9,173 nt of DNA from Aquificaceae bacterium (lineage in GTDB: Bacteria; Aquificota; Aquificia; Aquificales; Aquificaceae). Position numbers and translations under genes: made by a program. This document shows, in pieces, positions 1 through 5,835 of this stretch. Numbering within the stretch: position 1 is the stretch's first letter; each line of letters begins with the position of its first letter. Under the pieces are notes generated by a model. It saw nothing but the letters and a program-made list of their open reading frames with translations. It made no database searches and was not told where the DNA came from. The stretch spans positions 1-9,173 of the forward strand of contig WGFS01000043.1 of the NCBI GenBank assembly GCA_015492115.1, read 5' to 3'.

Positions 1-86
1 AGTATAAACCTGTAGAGGGGGGTTCCGAGGACGACGAAGTTCAGATACTCCTGAAGGTTCTTTACCGCTTCCACAAAGCTTTCCAT
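1..86 (-). CDS. N-terminal fragment of a membrane protein, possibly a mechanosensitive ion channel (MscS family); runs off the left edge
   Basis: On the minus strand an ATG at 86-84 opens a frame that stays open to the window edge (28 codons), beginning MESFVEAVKNLQ and continuing through LNFVVLGTPLYRFIL. An amphipathic start followed by a hydrophobic stretch with G-(T/N)-PLYR resembles the extreme N-terminus of many small MscS-type channels, which often begin with a similar phrase before the first membrane helix. Only about 28 residues are visible, so neither the pore helix nor the beta domain can be checked. No strong Shine-Dalgarno precedes the ATG. The gene diverges from cutA, with only 31 bp between the two start codons. 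That it is a real gene is fairly likely; the family assignment is a recollection-based guess. Confidence 0.5.
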   Translation of the reverse strand, partial: MESFVEAVKNLQEYLNFVVLGTPLYRFI

Positions 87-97
87 GCTTGTCAGTG

Positions 98-107
98 AAT
101 ATATAAT
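98..107. promoter_or_regulatory. Overlapping divergent -10-like elements between the left-edge gene and cutA
   Basis: The 31-bp divergent gap holds a perfect TATAAT on the plus strand (102-107). A mediocre -35, TTTCCA at 80-85, lies 16 bp upstream, inside the first codons of the opposite gene. On the minus strand TATATT (103-98) could serve the left-edge gene. Initiation from TATAAT would fall at about 113-114, inside the cutA Shine-Dalgarno, giving an almost leaderless mRNA. The gap is AT-rich, so chance matches are easy. Confidence 0.3.
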
Positions 108-117
108 ATCAGGAGTG

Positions 118-432
118 ATGGAGGGGTATCTGGTCGTCCTCATAACAGCTCCCACCGATAGGGGAGAGGAGCTTGCAAACTTCATAGTTGAGAACAAGCT
201 CGGGGCGTGCGTGAACGTGGTTCCAGAGGTTAAGTCCCTTTACTGGTGGAAGGGGAAGATTGAAAAGGACAGTGAGGCTCTCCTTATAGTTAAAACGAGC
301 TCAGGCAGGTTCAGGGAGCTTTTAAGGAAGATTAAAGAAGTGCACCCCTACACGGTTCCCGAGATAATAGCCCTGCCCGTATTTGGTGGAAACCCCGACT
401 ACCTCAACTGGATAGAGGAAAGCCTTGGATGA
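118..432 (+). CDS. cutA: CutA family divalent-cation tolerance protein
   Basis: A 104-residue CutA1-type protein, a small ferredoxin-like-fold protein that forms very stable trimers. It is linked historically to copper/divalent metal tolerance, but its biochemical role is unsettled. Family signatures are clear: the VVLITAP first strand (residues 6-12), LGACVNVVP (28-36) with conserved Cys31, the SLYWWKGKIEKD hairpin (40-51), E53, LIVKT (56-60), HPYTVPEII (76-83) and a terminal YLNWIEE. Length matches the family. The frame is open from an ATG at 85, but that start adds 11 residues the family lacks and overlaps the opposite gene. The ATG at 118 gives the canonical start MEGYLVVLITAP, although AGGAG at 111-115 lies only 2 nt away. 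The stop overlaps the sbcC start (ATGA), so the two are probably co-transcribed and translationally coupled. Confidence 0.93.
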   Translation: MEGYLVVLITAPTDRGEELANFIVENKLGACVNVVPEVKSLYWWKGKIEKDSEALLIVKTSSGRFRELLRKIKEVHPYTVPEIIALPVFGGNPDYLNWIEESLG

Positions 433-3356
433 GACCTCTAAAGCTTGAGTTTGAAGGCTTTACAGTTTACAAAAAACCCCAGGTTATAGACTTTGAGAAA
501 CTCAACTTTTTCATAATCCAGGGCAAAACAGGAGCTGGGAAGACGAGCATAGTTGACGCCATAACATACGCTCTCTACGGGAAAGTCCCGAGATACGGGA
601 AGTCTCGCTCTGCAACCTCCTTTGTGCTTTCCAGGGGGAGCAGGAAACTCAGGGTCTCCTTGGAGTTTTCGGTCGGAGGCAGGCGTTACCGTATAGAGCG
701 CTTTTACAGAGAAAAGCCCAGGGAAGACATGGTCAGGGTTGAGGAGGAGGGGAGGAGGCTTGACCTCAGGAAGACAGAGGTTGAGGACTGGATAAAGAAG
801 ATCACTGGACTTGATTACGAGACCTTTACCAAGGTCATTCTCCTTCCCCAGGGGGAGTTTGACAGACTTCTGAAACCCAGCTCACCCAAGGAGAGGAGGG
901 ACATACTGATAGGTCTCCTAAACCTTGAGGTCTTTGACAGGGTGAGAGACCTTGCGTCCAGTGCATGCCGTTCCCTTGAGGGGGAGCTGAACGCCCTGAG
1001 GGCAGAGCTTGGGAGTCTCTCCGACCTGACTGAAGGGAGCATAGAGGAGCTTGAGAGGCAGAGAGAGGAGCTTGAGAAGTCAGCCGGGAAATTGAGAGAA
1101 GAGGTCTCTGAGCTGGAAGGACGCCTCCGGCGTGCGAAGGAGAGGGAAGAGCTCCTGAGGGAGCTGAAGGAATCAGAGAGGAAGCTTGAGGAGCTTGAAT
1201 CAAGGAGTGAAGAGTTTGATAGGCTGAGGGAGAAAGTCCTCACCGCCAAGAGAGTCCTGCCCTTCCTGCCTTACATGGACAGGCTTGAGGAGCTGGGGAG
1301 GGTCCTGAGAGACCTCAGACTGGAAAGGGAGAGGGTTCTGAAGGGAAAGATAAAGGTTGAGGAGGAGCTCAAAAACATAGAGTCTGAGAAAGAGAGGCTT
1401 GAGAGGGAGTACTCACGCATAAAGGAGCTGAGAGAGGAGCTTCAGAGTGTCATCGCCGAGAAGGAGAGGTTATCCCTTGTTAAGGAAGAGCTCACCTCCG
1501 TGAAGGAGCTTACGAAAACCTTGGAAGAGAAGACTTCTCTTCTAAAAGATAAGAGGGAGATCCTCAGGGACAGGGAGGAGAAGCTGAAAGTAGGAGAAAC
1601 ATACATAGAGGAAACGGAGAGAGAACTCAGAGAGCTTGATTTCAACGAGGAGGACTACGAGAGGTTGCTCAGGGAGGTTGAGAGGAAGCAGAGCCTCCTT
1701 GAGGAGAGGAGAAGGCTTGAGGAGGTAGAGGAGGAACTTAAGGAGCTTGAAGAGATCAGGGAGGAGAAAATCAGGGAACTGGAGGATCTCAGGAGGGAGC
1801 TTGAGAGGGAGGAGGAGAGGCTCCAGAGGGAGAGCGTGAAGCTGTACGCCCACCACATAAGGAGCCACCTGCACGAGGGAGACACCTGTCCCGTCTGTGG
1901 TGGGGAGTTCAGAGGGTCCTTCACTTCGGAGGAGGAGGCGGACTTGGAGAGCTTGAAGGAGAACGTTGATAGGCTGAGGGAGGAGCTTCTCAACGCTGAA
2001 AAAGAGCTCTCCTCACTCTCCGCCAGGATAGAGGCCCTTGCAAAGGAGAGAGACAACCTCACCAGAAAGCTGAAGGGATGGGAGAGCATCCTGAGCATTG
2101 ACATAGAGAGCAGGCTCAGGGAGCTTGAGGAGAAAAAGAGAAAGAAGAGAGAGCTTGAGGACAGGCTGAGGAAGTTCACCGAGAGGTACAACCAGAGACT
2201 TAAGGAGAGGGAGTCCGCTCTACGGGAGGTTGAGCGTCTTGAGAGCGAGATAGGTTCTCTCAGGGGTAATCTTGAGGAGAAGGAGAGGAGGATAATAGAA
2301 CTCTTCGGGAGCTTGCCCACGGGGGAGGACATAGGTAGGAAGCTTTCAGACCTATCCCTGAAGGAAAAGGACATAAGGAGCAGGATAGAGGAGGTGGAGA
2401 GAAAGAGGGAGGAGGTGAAGTCTTACTCCGAAGAGCTGGTGAGAAAGCTCATAGCCCTTGACACTAAACTCAGGGAGATAGAGGAAGCCATAGAAAGCAG
2501 GGAGAGGGAGAAGAGGGAGAGCTCCAGGAAGCTCACCCCCCTGTTTGAGGAGTTCGGAGACCTTGAGAGTGTGAGGGGACTCGCCATGAGTCAGGAGGAG
2601 GTATCCGCCCTTGAGAGGGAGATTGAAGGGTACTTCAAAGAGAGGGATATACTGAGAAGCAGGATAGAGGAGCTTGAGGAAAGGCTCTCCGGCTTTGGAG
2701 ACACCCCTTCCGTTGAGGAAGTTGAGAACGAACTTGAAGTTAAGAAGGGAGAGCTGGAGGAGGTTCTCAGGAGGATCGGAGAGCTCAAGAGCACGTTAGA
2801 GCAGAAGAGGGAACTTCTGGAGAAGAAGAGGCAGATTGAGAAGAGGATCTCGGAGATAGAGGGCGAGCTCCACCTGTACTCAAGGATAAGTGAAGACCTC
2901 AAGAGCAACAGACTCCAGGACTTTGTCGCCAGCCTGATGCTCAAGAGGATAGTTGAGAGGGCGAGCGAGTATCTCTACAACTTCACGAACACCTACGAGC
3001 TTGAGATGGATGAGAAGGGTGACCTCGTGGTGATAGACAGGGTTCAGGGGACTGAGAGGAGCGTCAGGAGTCTCAGCGGTGGAGAGACCTTCCTTGCGAG
3101 TCTCTCCCTTGCCCTCGGGGTGAGCGATGTCCTCTCTGCGGACGCCCACCTTGAGAGCCTCTTTATAGATGAGGGCTTCGGCTCCCTTGACGAGGAGACG
3201 AGGGAAAGGGTCAGCGACATACTTGAGGTGATAAAGCAGAGGATAAACAGGATGGTGGGGATAATATCCCACGTCCCAGACCTCGCTGAGAGGTTTCATC
3301 AGAGGATAGTTGTAAACAAGCAGGGGGATTTTTCAACGGTAGAGGTCTTCTATTAA
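429..3356 (+). CDS. sbcC: SbcC/Rad50-type SMC-like ATPase of DNA double-strand-break processing
   Basis: A full-length 975-residue ATPase subunit of the SbcCD (Mre11-Rad50) complex, which tethers and processes DNA ends and hairpins. The N-lobe has Walker A GKTGAGKT (32-39) and Q-loop LPQGEF (Gln141). Two long Glu/Arg/Lys/Leu heptad coiled coils (about 160-485 and 495-815) flank the zinc hook CPVCGGEF with Cys487 and Cys490, almost exactly mid-protein. The C-lobe has signature LSGGE (882-886), Walker B LFIDEG (911-916, with Asp914/Glu915), D-loop SLD (919-921) and H-loop His948. Every ATPase motif is intact and length is typical. I recall the Aquifex aeolicus homologue as about the same size. 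The ATG overlaps the cutA stop by 4 bp. The nuclease partner gene sbcD/mre11 is not in this window, so it must lie elsewhere. The coding strand is extremely purine-rich because of the coiled coil. Confidence 0.97.
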   Translation: MRPLKLEFEGFTVYKKPQVIDFEKLNFFIIQGKTGAGKTSIVDAITYALYGKVPRYGKSRSATSFVLSRGSRKLRVSLEFSVGGRRYRIERFYREKPREDMVRVEEEGRRLDLRKTEVEDWIKKITGLDYETFTKVILLPQGEFDRLLKPSSPKERRDILIGLLNLEVFDRVRDLASSACRSLEGELNALRAELGSLSDLTEGSIEELERQREELEKSAGKLREEVSELEGRLRRAKEREELLRELKESERKLEELESRSEEFDRLREKVLTAKRVLPFLPYMDRLEELGRVLRDLRLERERVLKGKIKVEEELKNIESEKERLEREYSRIKELREELQSVIAEKERLSLVKEELTSVKELTKTLEEKTSLLKDKREILRDREEKLKVGETYIEETERELRELDFNEEDYERLLREVERKQSLLEERRRLEEVEEELKELEEIREEKIRELEDLRRELEREEERLQRESVKLYAHHIRSHLHEGDTCPVCGGEFRGSFTSEEEADLESLKENVDRLREELLNAEKELSSLSARIEALAKERDNLTRKLKGWESILSIDIESRLRELEEKKRKKRELEDRLRKFTERYNQRLKERESALREVERLESEIGSLRGNLEEKERRIIELFGSLPTGEDIGRKLSDLSLKEKDIRSRIEEVERKREEVKSYSEELVRKLIALDTKLREIEEAIESREREKRESSRKLTPLFEEFGDLESVRGLAMSQEEVSALEREIEGYFKERDILRSRIEELEERLSGFGDTPSVEEVENELEVKKGELEEVLRRIGELKSTLEQKRELLEKKRQIEKRISEIEGELHLYSRISEDLKSNRLQDFVASLMLKRIVERASEYLYNFTNTYELEMDEKGDLVVIDRVQGTERSVRSLSGGETFLASLSLALGVSDVLSADAHLESLFIDEGFGSLDEETRERVSDILEVIKQRINRMVGIISHVPDLAERFHQRIVVNKQGDFSTVEVFY

Positions 3357-3387
3357 ATTTTCCAAAAGGCGTTTTAAAAATTTCCAA

Positions 3388-3402
3388 ACGATATTTTATC
3401 GT
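3388..3402. repeat. 15-bp perfect inverted repeat (6-bp arms, 3-bp centre) between sbcC and the 63-residue gene
   Basis: ACGATA - TTT - TATCGT is a perfect dyad that ends on the first two bases of the putative -35 hexamer of the downstream gene. The stem is short and A/T-rich with no run of T directly after it, so it is a poor intrinsic terminator for sbcC. A protein-binding operator is the likelier reading. No regulator can be named from the sequence. Confidence 0.4.
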
Positions 3403-3428
3403 GACAAAATAAGTTATTGATATATCAT
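3401..3428 (+). promoter_or_regulatory. Sigma-70-like promoter for the 63-residue protein gene, with an overlapping dyad
   Basis: GTGACA (3401-3406), 16 bp, then TATCAT (3423-3428): each hexamer matches the consensus at 5 of 6 positions. Initiation near 3435 would leave a leader of about 20 nt carrying the strong Shine-Dalgarno. A dyad, TTAnTGATATATCAnTAA (3414-3431, with a perfect 10-bp core at 3418-3427), covers the -10 and could be an operator. It resembles an FNR-type box only loosely: the half-site spacing is wrong. Confidence 0.5.
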
Positions 3429-3442
3429 TAAGATTAGAACAG

Positions 3443-3451
3443 AGGAGGTGA
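3443..3451 (+). promoter_or_regulatory. Near-perfect Shine-Dalgarno of the 63-residue protein gene
   Basis: AGGAGGTGA is fully complementary to the usual 3' end of bacterial 16S rRNA and lies 4 nt before the ATG at 3456. It is the strongest ribosome-binding site in the window. It is the main support for this small gene being real and well translated. Confidence 0.8.
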
Positions 3452-3455
3452 GCCT

Positions 3456-3647
3456 ATGGAGAGGAAAACCGATGTATTCAAGCTGAGCGAATACCTTGAA
3501 CTGATACGTGAAGTTCAGCCCGCCTGCTGGGAAGAGGCTGACTACGCTGACGAGTGCAGACCTGTGGACTTCAGGAACCTCAACGGTGAGAACAGAAAGA
3601 GGGAGGACTACTACACGGACTTCTCTGACCTTGCGTCCGCCAAATAA
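3456..3647 (+). CDS. Small acidic protein of unknown function (63 residues)
   Basis: I do not recognise a family. The protein is hydrophilic and acidic (16 Asp/Glu against 10 Arg/Lys). It begins MERKTDVFKLSEYLELIREV, probably one amphipathic helix, followed by a Cys-containing stretch QPACWEEADYADEC (Cys24, Cys34) and an Asp/Tyr-rich tail, EDYYTDFSDL. There is no signal peptide or membrane segment. Two Cys ten residues apart could bind a metal or form a disulfide, but there is no second Cys pair. Support for the gene is contextual: an excellent Shine-Dalgarno, a plausible promoter, and a frame that stops exactly where hisC begins on the other strand. Codon use (AGG/AGA Arg) is like its neighbours. 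A competing frame at 3508-3753 lacks a ribosome-binding site and runs into hisC. Confidence 0.75.
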   Translation: MERKTDVFKLSEYLELIREVQPACWEEADYADECRPVDFRNLNGENRKREDYYTDFSDLASAK

Positions 3648-4703
3648 TCAGGAGAGGGATTTAAGGGACTCTTCAAGGGCTGAAAGGAAGGCGTCGTTCT
3701 CCTCAGGCTTGCCTATACTCACCCTTAGACAGCCCTCAAGTCCAGGCAGGTAAGACATGTTCCTCACCAGAACGTTCCTTTTAACGAGTTCTGAGTGAAC
3801 CCTGCTGGCAGGAAAGGGTGTTCTGAAGAGTATGAAGTTCGCCCTGCTGGGATACGCCTTCACGCCTTTCATACCCTTCAGCTCTCTGAAAACCCTGTCT
3901 CTCTCATCTACGACCTTTTTCACGGCGTTTTCTATGAACTCCATCCCTTCCTTCAGGACTACCTTCGCTATAACCTGAGAGGGCAGGGTTACGTTGAAGG
4001 GGAGCCTGACCTTGTTTAGTTCCGAGACGACCTCCTCTCTGCCTATGAGAACTCCCACCCTCAAACCTGCGAGTCCTATCTTTGACAGGGTTCTAAGAAC
4101 TACTGTATCTTCTCTCTCTAAGGCGTCTTTTAGAAAGGTCTCTCCAGAGTAGTGGAAGTAAGCCTCGTCCACCACAGTGAACAGTCCCCTGTCCCTTATC
4201 CTCTCTATTTTCTCCCTCGTGAACAGGTTTCCCGTCGGGTTGTTGGGATAGGAGTAGTAAGCGAGGACAGCACCTTCGGAGTCTAACCTTCTCAGGCTCT
4301 CCTCAAGGTTGATGTCAAAGTCACTTCCAAGCTGGACGCACACCTTGGGTCTTCCAAGGACGTCCGCGGATATCTCGTACATGGGAAAGGTGGGTATGGG
4401 TATGTACACGCCCTGCTCAAACTCCCCCACAGCTATGGAAAGGTAGTATATTAGCTCGTCAGAGCCGTTCCCGAGCATCAGGTTCTCCGGAGGGACTCCA
4501 AAGAAGTCCCCTATTATCTCTCTGAGTTCCTGAGAGTGAGGGTCTGGATAGCGGTTCAGTTGGAGTTTTTTAAGCTCCTCAAGGATTAAGGTTTTGAGCT
4601 CCCCAGGAATGTCGTAGGGGAGCTCGTTGGAAGACAGCCTTATCTTGGCTTCGGTTGTTTCGGTTTTGTACGCCTTTAGCCTGCTGAGCCTTTTTGAGAG
4701 CAT
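3648..4703 (-). CDS. hisC: Histidinol-phosphate aminotransferase
   Basis: A 351-residue PLP-dependent fold-type I aminotransferase (class I/II). HisC converts imidazole-acetol phosphate and glutamate to histidinol phosphate and 2-oxoglutarate in cytosolic histidine synthesis. Visible features are the N-terminal SSNELPYD (24-31), RYPDPHSQELR (51-61), GNGSDELI (78-85), YPNNPTG (152-158), VVDEAYF (177-183, with Asp179 and Tyr182), the PLP-lysine motif RTLSKIGLAGLRVG (Lys208, Arg215) and LRVSIG (Arg327). Length fits the family. No other his genes are nearby. The start lies 3 nt after the stop of the ribbon-helix-helix gene with only a weak ribosome-binding site, pointing to translational coupling. 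Aromatic aminotransferase activity cannot be excluded, as HisC and aromatic transaminases overlap in specificity. Confidence 0.94.
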   Translation of the reverse strand: MLSKRLSRLKAYKTETTEAKIRLSSNELPYDIPGELKTLILEELKKLQLNRYPDPHSQELREIIGDFFGVPPENLMLGNGSDELIYYLSIAVGEFEQGVYIPIPTFPMYEISADVLGRPKVCVQLGSDFDINLEESLRRLDSEGAVLAYYSYPNNPTGNLFTREKIERIRDRGLFTVVDEAYFHYSGETFLKDALEREDTVVLRTLSKIGLAGLRVGVLIGREEVVSELNKVRLPFNVTLPSQVIAKVVLKEGMEFIENAVKKVVDERDRVFRELKGMKGVKAYPSRANFILFRTPFPASRVHSELVKRNVLVRNMSYLPGLEGCLRVSIGKPEENDAFLSALEESLKSLS

Positions 4704-4706
4704 TAA

Positions 4707-4958
4707 TCAGGCTTTAGCTTCCGCTGTTTCCTCTTCTTTCTCCTCTTTCTCTTCCTCTTCTACCTTCTTCAGATACATCTCAAGCTCAGCTACCGTTGAC
4801 TCCTGAAGCTTGTCCTCAAGAATTCCCTTTATCAATCTGTTGAGCTTCTTATCATCACCCATTGCTATACCGCTCAGCACGAGATAAAGCCTCTTTGGTA
4901 GAGAGAGGGAAACCCTTTTATACCTGGGACCTCCTCTTCTTCTTCCTTTTCTTGCCAT
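4707..4958 (-). CDS. Ribbon-helix-helix (CopG/Arc-like) DNA-binding protein with acidic tail
   Basis: An 83-residue protein. A basic N-terminal arm (ARKGRRRGGPRYKR) leads into KRVSLSLPKRLYLVLSGIA, the alternating beta-strand plus helix A of a ribbon-helix-helix domain. MGDDKKLNRLIKGILEDKL then fits helix B. From about residue 54 a helix ends in a run of Glu/Lys and a short Ala/Glu tail, possibly a coiled coil or an acidic DNA mimic. Such proteins bind DNA as dimers, usually as repressors. An in-frame GTG at 4967 would add three residues, but it lies inside the Shine-Dalgarno GGAGGTGA (4971-4964), so the ATG at 4958 is preferred. It heads a two-gene unit with hisC (3-nt gap) and may regulate itself. 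The target is unknown. There is no linked toxin gene, so an antitoxin role is unlikely. Confidence 0.75.
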   Translation of the reverse strand: MARKGRRRGGPRYKRVSLSLPKRLYLVLSGIAMGDDKKLNRLIKGILEDKLQESTVAELEMYLKKVEEEEKEEKEEETAEAKA

Positions 4959-4963
4959 GATTT

Positions 4964-4971
4964 TCACCTCC
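4964..4971 (-). promoter_or_regulatory. Shine-Dalgarno that fixes the start of the ribbon-helix-helix gene
   Basis: GGAGGTGA on the minus strand. GGAGG ends 8 nt before the ATG at 4958. The in-frame GTG at 4967-4965 is part of this motif and therefore unlikely to be the initiator. Confidence 0.75.
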
Positions 4972-4973
4972 GC

Positions 4974-4981
4974 TAAGCTTA
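4974..4981. promoter_or_regulatory. Palindrome between promoter and ribosome-binding site of the RHH-hisC unit (candidate operator)
   Basis: TAAGCTTA is a perfect 8-bp palindrome, extended by one G/C pair after a mismatch. It sits at or just after the expected transcription start and immediately before the Shine-Dalgarno. That is where an autoregulating ribbon-helix-helix repressor could bind. An 8-bp palindrome is short enough to occur by chance. Confidence 0.25.
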
Positions 4982-4991
4982 CCTATTTATT

Positions 4992-5020
4992 ATTTTAGTT
5001 CTCTTTTCATATATTTTCAA
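4992..5020 (-). promoter_or_regulatory. Sigma-70-like promoter for the RHH-hisC unit
   Basis: On the minus strand TTGAAA (5020-5015), a 17-bp spacer and TAAAAT (4997-4992): both hexamers match at 5 of 6 positions with ideal spacing. Initiation near 4985 gives a leader of about 27 nt with a strong Shine-Dalgarno. The -35 lies in the last codons of the upstream 161-residue gene. Read-through from that gene could add to expression. Confidence 0.55.
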
Positions 5021-5492
5021 ATTTTTTATTGAATTCCATTGCATGGTTTATTAATTCACAGTACACCCTGAAAGGGGTGAGTATGACCTCAACCTTTTTA
5101 CTCTGTTCAGGTATGCAACAGGCTCCGCTCAAAAGGTCTTTGAGTAGCTCAAGCTTGGTGTTTATCGTATTTACAAGCTCAAGTCTCTCTATCTCCCTAC
5201 CCACCTCGTCGGGTATGCCCGACAGGAAGGTTATGTCAAAGTTGAACACCTCGTACTCGTCGTATATGCTGTCAAGAACCTCCTCAAGTCTTAGGAGGAA
5301 CTCCTCCTCAACCTTTAACAGGAAGTCCTTCAGGAACTTTCGTTCTTTCTCACTCAGGAATGACTCTCCGAGTATTCTCGTCTCCTCAATGTCCGCCTTT
5401 ATCTCCGTCTTTATACCTGTAAGTAGATCTATGTTGAACCTGAGTATTCGGTCGTATACGAGAACCTTCTCAAGGATCCTAAGCTTTTCCAT
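5007..5492 (-). CDS. Unrecognised helical protein (161 residues) coupled to the Toprim gene
   Basis: I do not recognise the family. The protein has no signal peptide or membrane segment and looks mostly alpha-helical, with long Leu/Glu/Lys stretches (residues 44-78 and 96-122). It has a CC pair (125-126), a further Cys145 and a C-terminal LTPFRVYCELINHAMEF segment. The frame extends to a TTG at 5516, but the ATG at 5492 has a good Shine-Dalgarno (GAGGGAAGG; GAGG ends 6 nt before it) and is preferred. It overlaps the end of the Toprim gene by 14 bp, so the two are translationally coupled and may act together. Codon use matches its neighbours. A partner or regulator of the Toprim protein is an inference from position only. 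Confidence 0.75.
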   Translation of the reverse strand: MEKLRILEKVLVYDRILRFNIDLLTGIKTEIKADIEETRILGESFLSEKERKFLKDFLLKVEEEFLLRLEEVLDSIYDEYEVFNFDITFLSGIPDEVGREIERLELVNTINTKLELLKDLLSGACCIPEQSKKVEVILTPFRVYCELINHAMEFNKKFENI

Positions 5493-5835
5493 GCCTTCCC
5501 TCTGCAAGCTCTTCAATATGAATTATACCCGCTTCCCTCAGATACTCCCTGAAGTCTTCTATTACCAGAAACCCCTGGGAACTCAGTAGCTCTTTTACCT
5601 TCCTGTTTATCCTCTCGCCGTGAGGGTCAAGGTCGTAGAGTAGTATCGCACCCTCCGATCGGGTCTCTATCAGGTCTGGCAGGTCCGCGAACCTCTTTCC
5701 AGAGAGGGTTATAACGTTCTTTATCCCGTATTTTCTCAGGGCTCTTACGTCGTTCTTTCCTTCAACCAGAACCGGGTATCTGTGGGAAAGCTCCCTGAGC
5801 TTGTTTGCCCACTCCGACAAACTCCTAAAGTCCAT
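5479..5835 (-). CDS. Small stand-alone Toprim-domain protein (DnaG/RNase M5/UPF0292-like)
   Basis: A 118-residue protein with the two halves of a Toprim fold. Strand YPVLVEGKNDVRALRKYGI (20-38) carries the catalytic-type Glu25 in VEGKNDV. AILLYDLDPHGERI (63-76) carries Asp68 and Asp70 of the DxD metal site. These are the acidic residues used by primases, topoisomerases, RNase M5 and OLD nucleases. The protein is little more than the domain plus short helices, so it resembles the small primase-like Toprim proteins (COG1658/UPF0292 type, which I recall mainly from archaea) more than the longer RNase M5 maturing 5S rRNA. The substrate (DNA or RNA) cannot be told. The ATG overlaps the trpB end by 11 bp, with only AAGG next to it, so translation probably depends on trpB. 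The 3' end overlaps the 161-residue gene. Confidence 0.85.
   Translation of the reverse strand: MDFRSLSEWANKLRELSHRYPVLVEGKNDVRALRKYGIKNVITLSGKRFADLPDLIETRSEGAILLYDLDPHGERINRKVKELLSSQGFLVIEDFREYLREAGIIHIEELAEGRHGKA

Noticed and set aside
85..117. Upstream ATG at 85 as the cutA start
   Set aside because: It adds 11 residues not seen in CutA proteins, overlaps the divergent gene's start codon and has no Shine-Dalgarno.
815..2944. Several long minus-strand frames inside sbcC (for example 1655-2374 and 815-1249) encoding Ser/Leu-rich sequences
   Set aside because: They mirror the purine-rich coiled-coil codons (GAG, AGG, AAG give CTC, CCT, CTT on the other strand). They have no ribosome-binding sites or domains, while sbcC in the other frame has all its motifs.
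3357..3402. Intrinsic terminator after sbcC
   Set aside because: The only hairpin (3388-3402) is short and A/T-rich with no T-run after it. The T-rich stretches before it have no stem.
3508..3753. 81-codon plus-strand frame overlapping the 63-residue gene and the end of hisC
   Set aside because: No ribosome-binding site, biased Arg/Ser/Thr composition typical of a shifted frame, and it overlaps two better-supported genes.
4707..4958. RHH protein as an antitoxin of a toxin-antitoxin pair
   Set aside because: The adjacent genes are hisC and a 161-residue protein; neither resembles a known small toxin.
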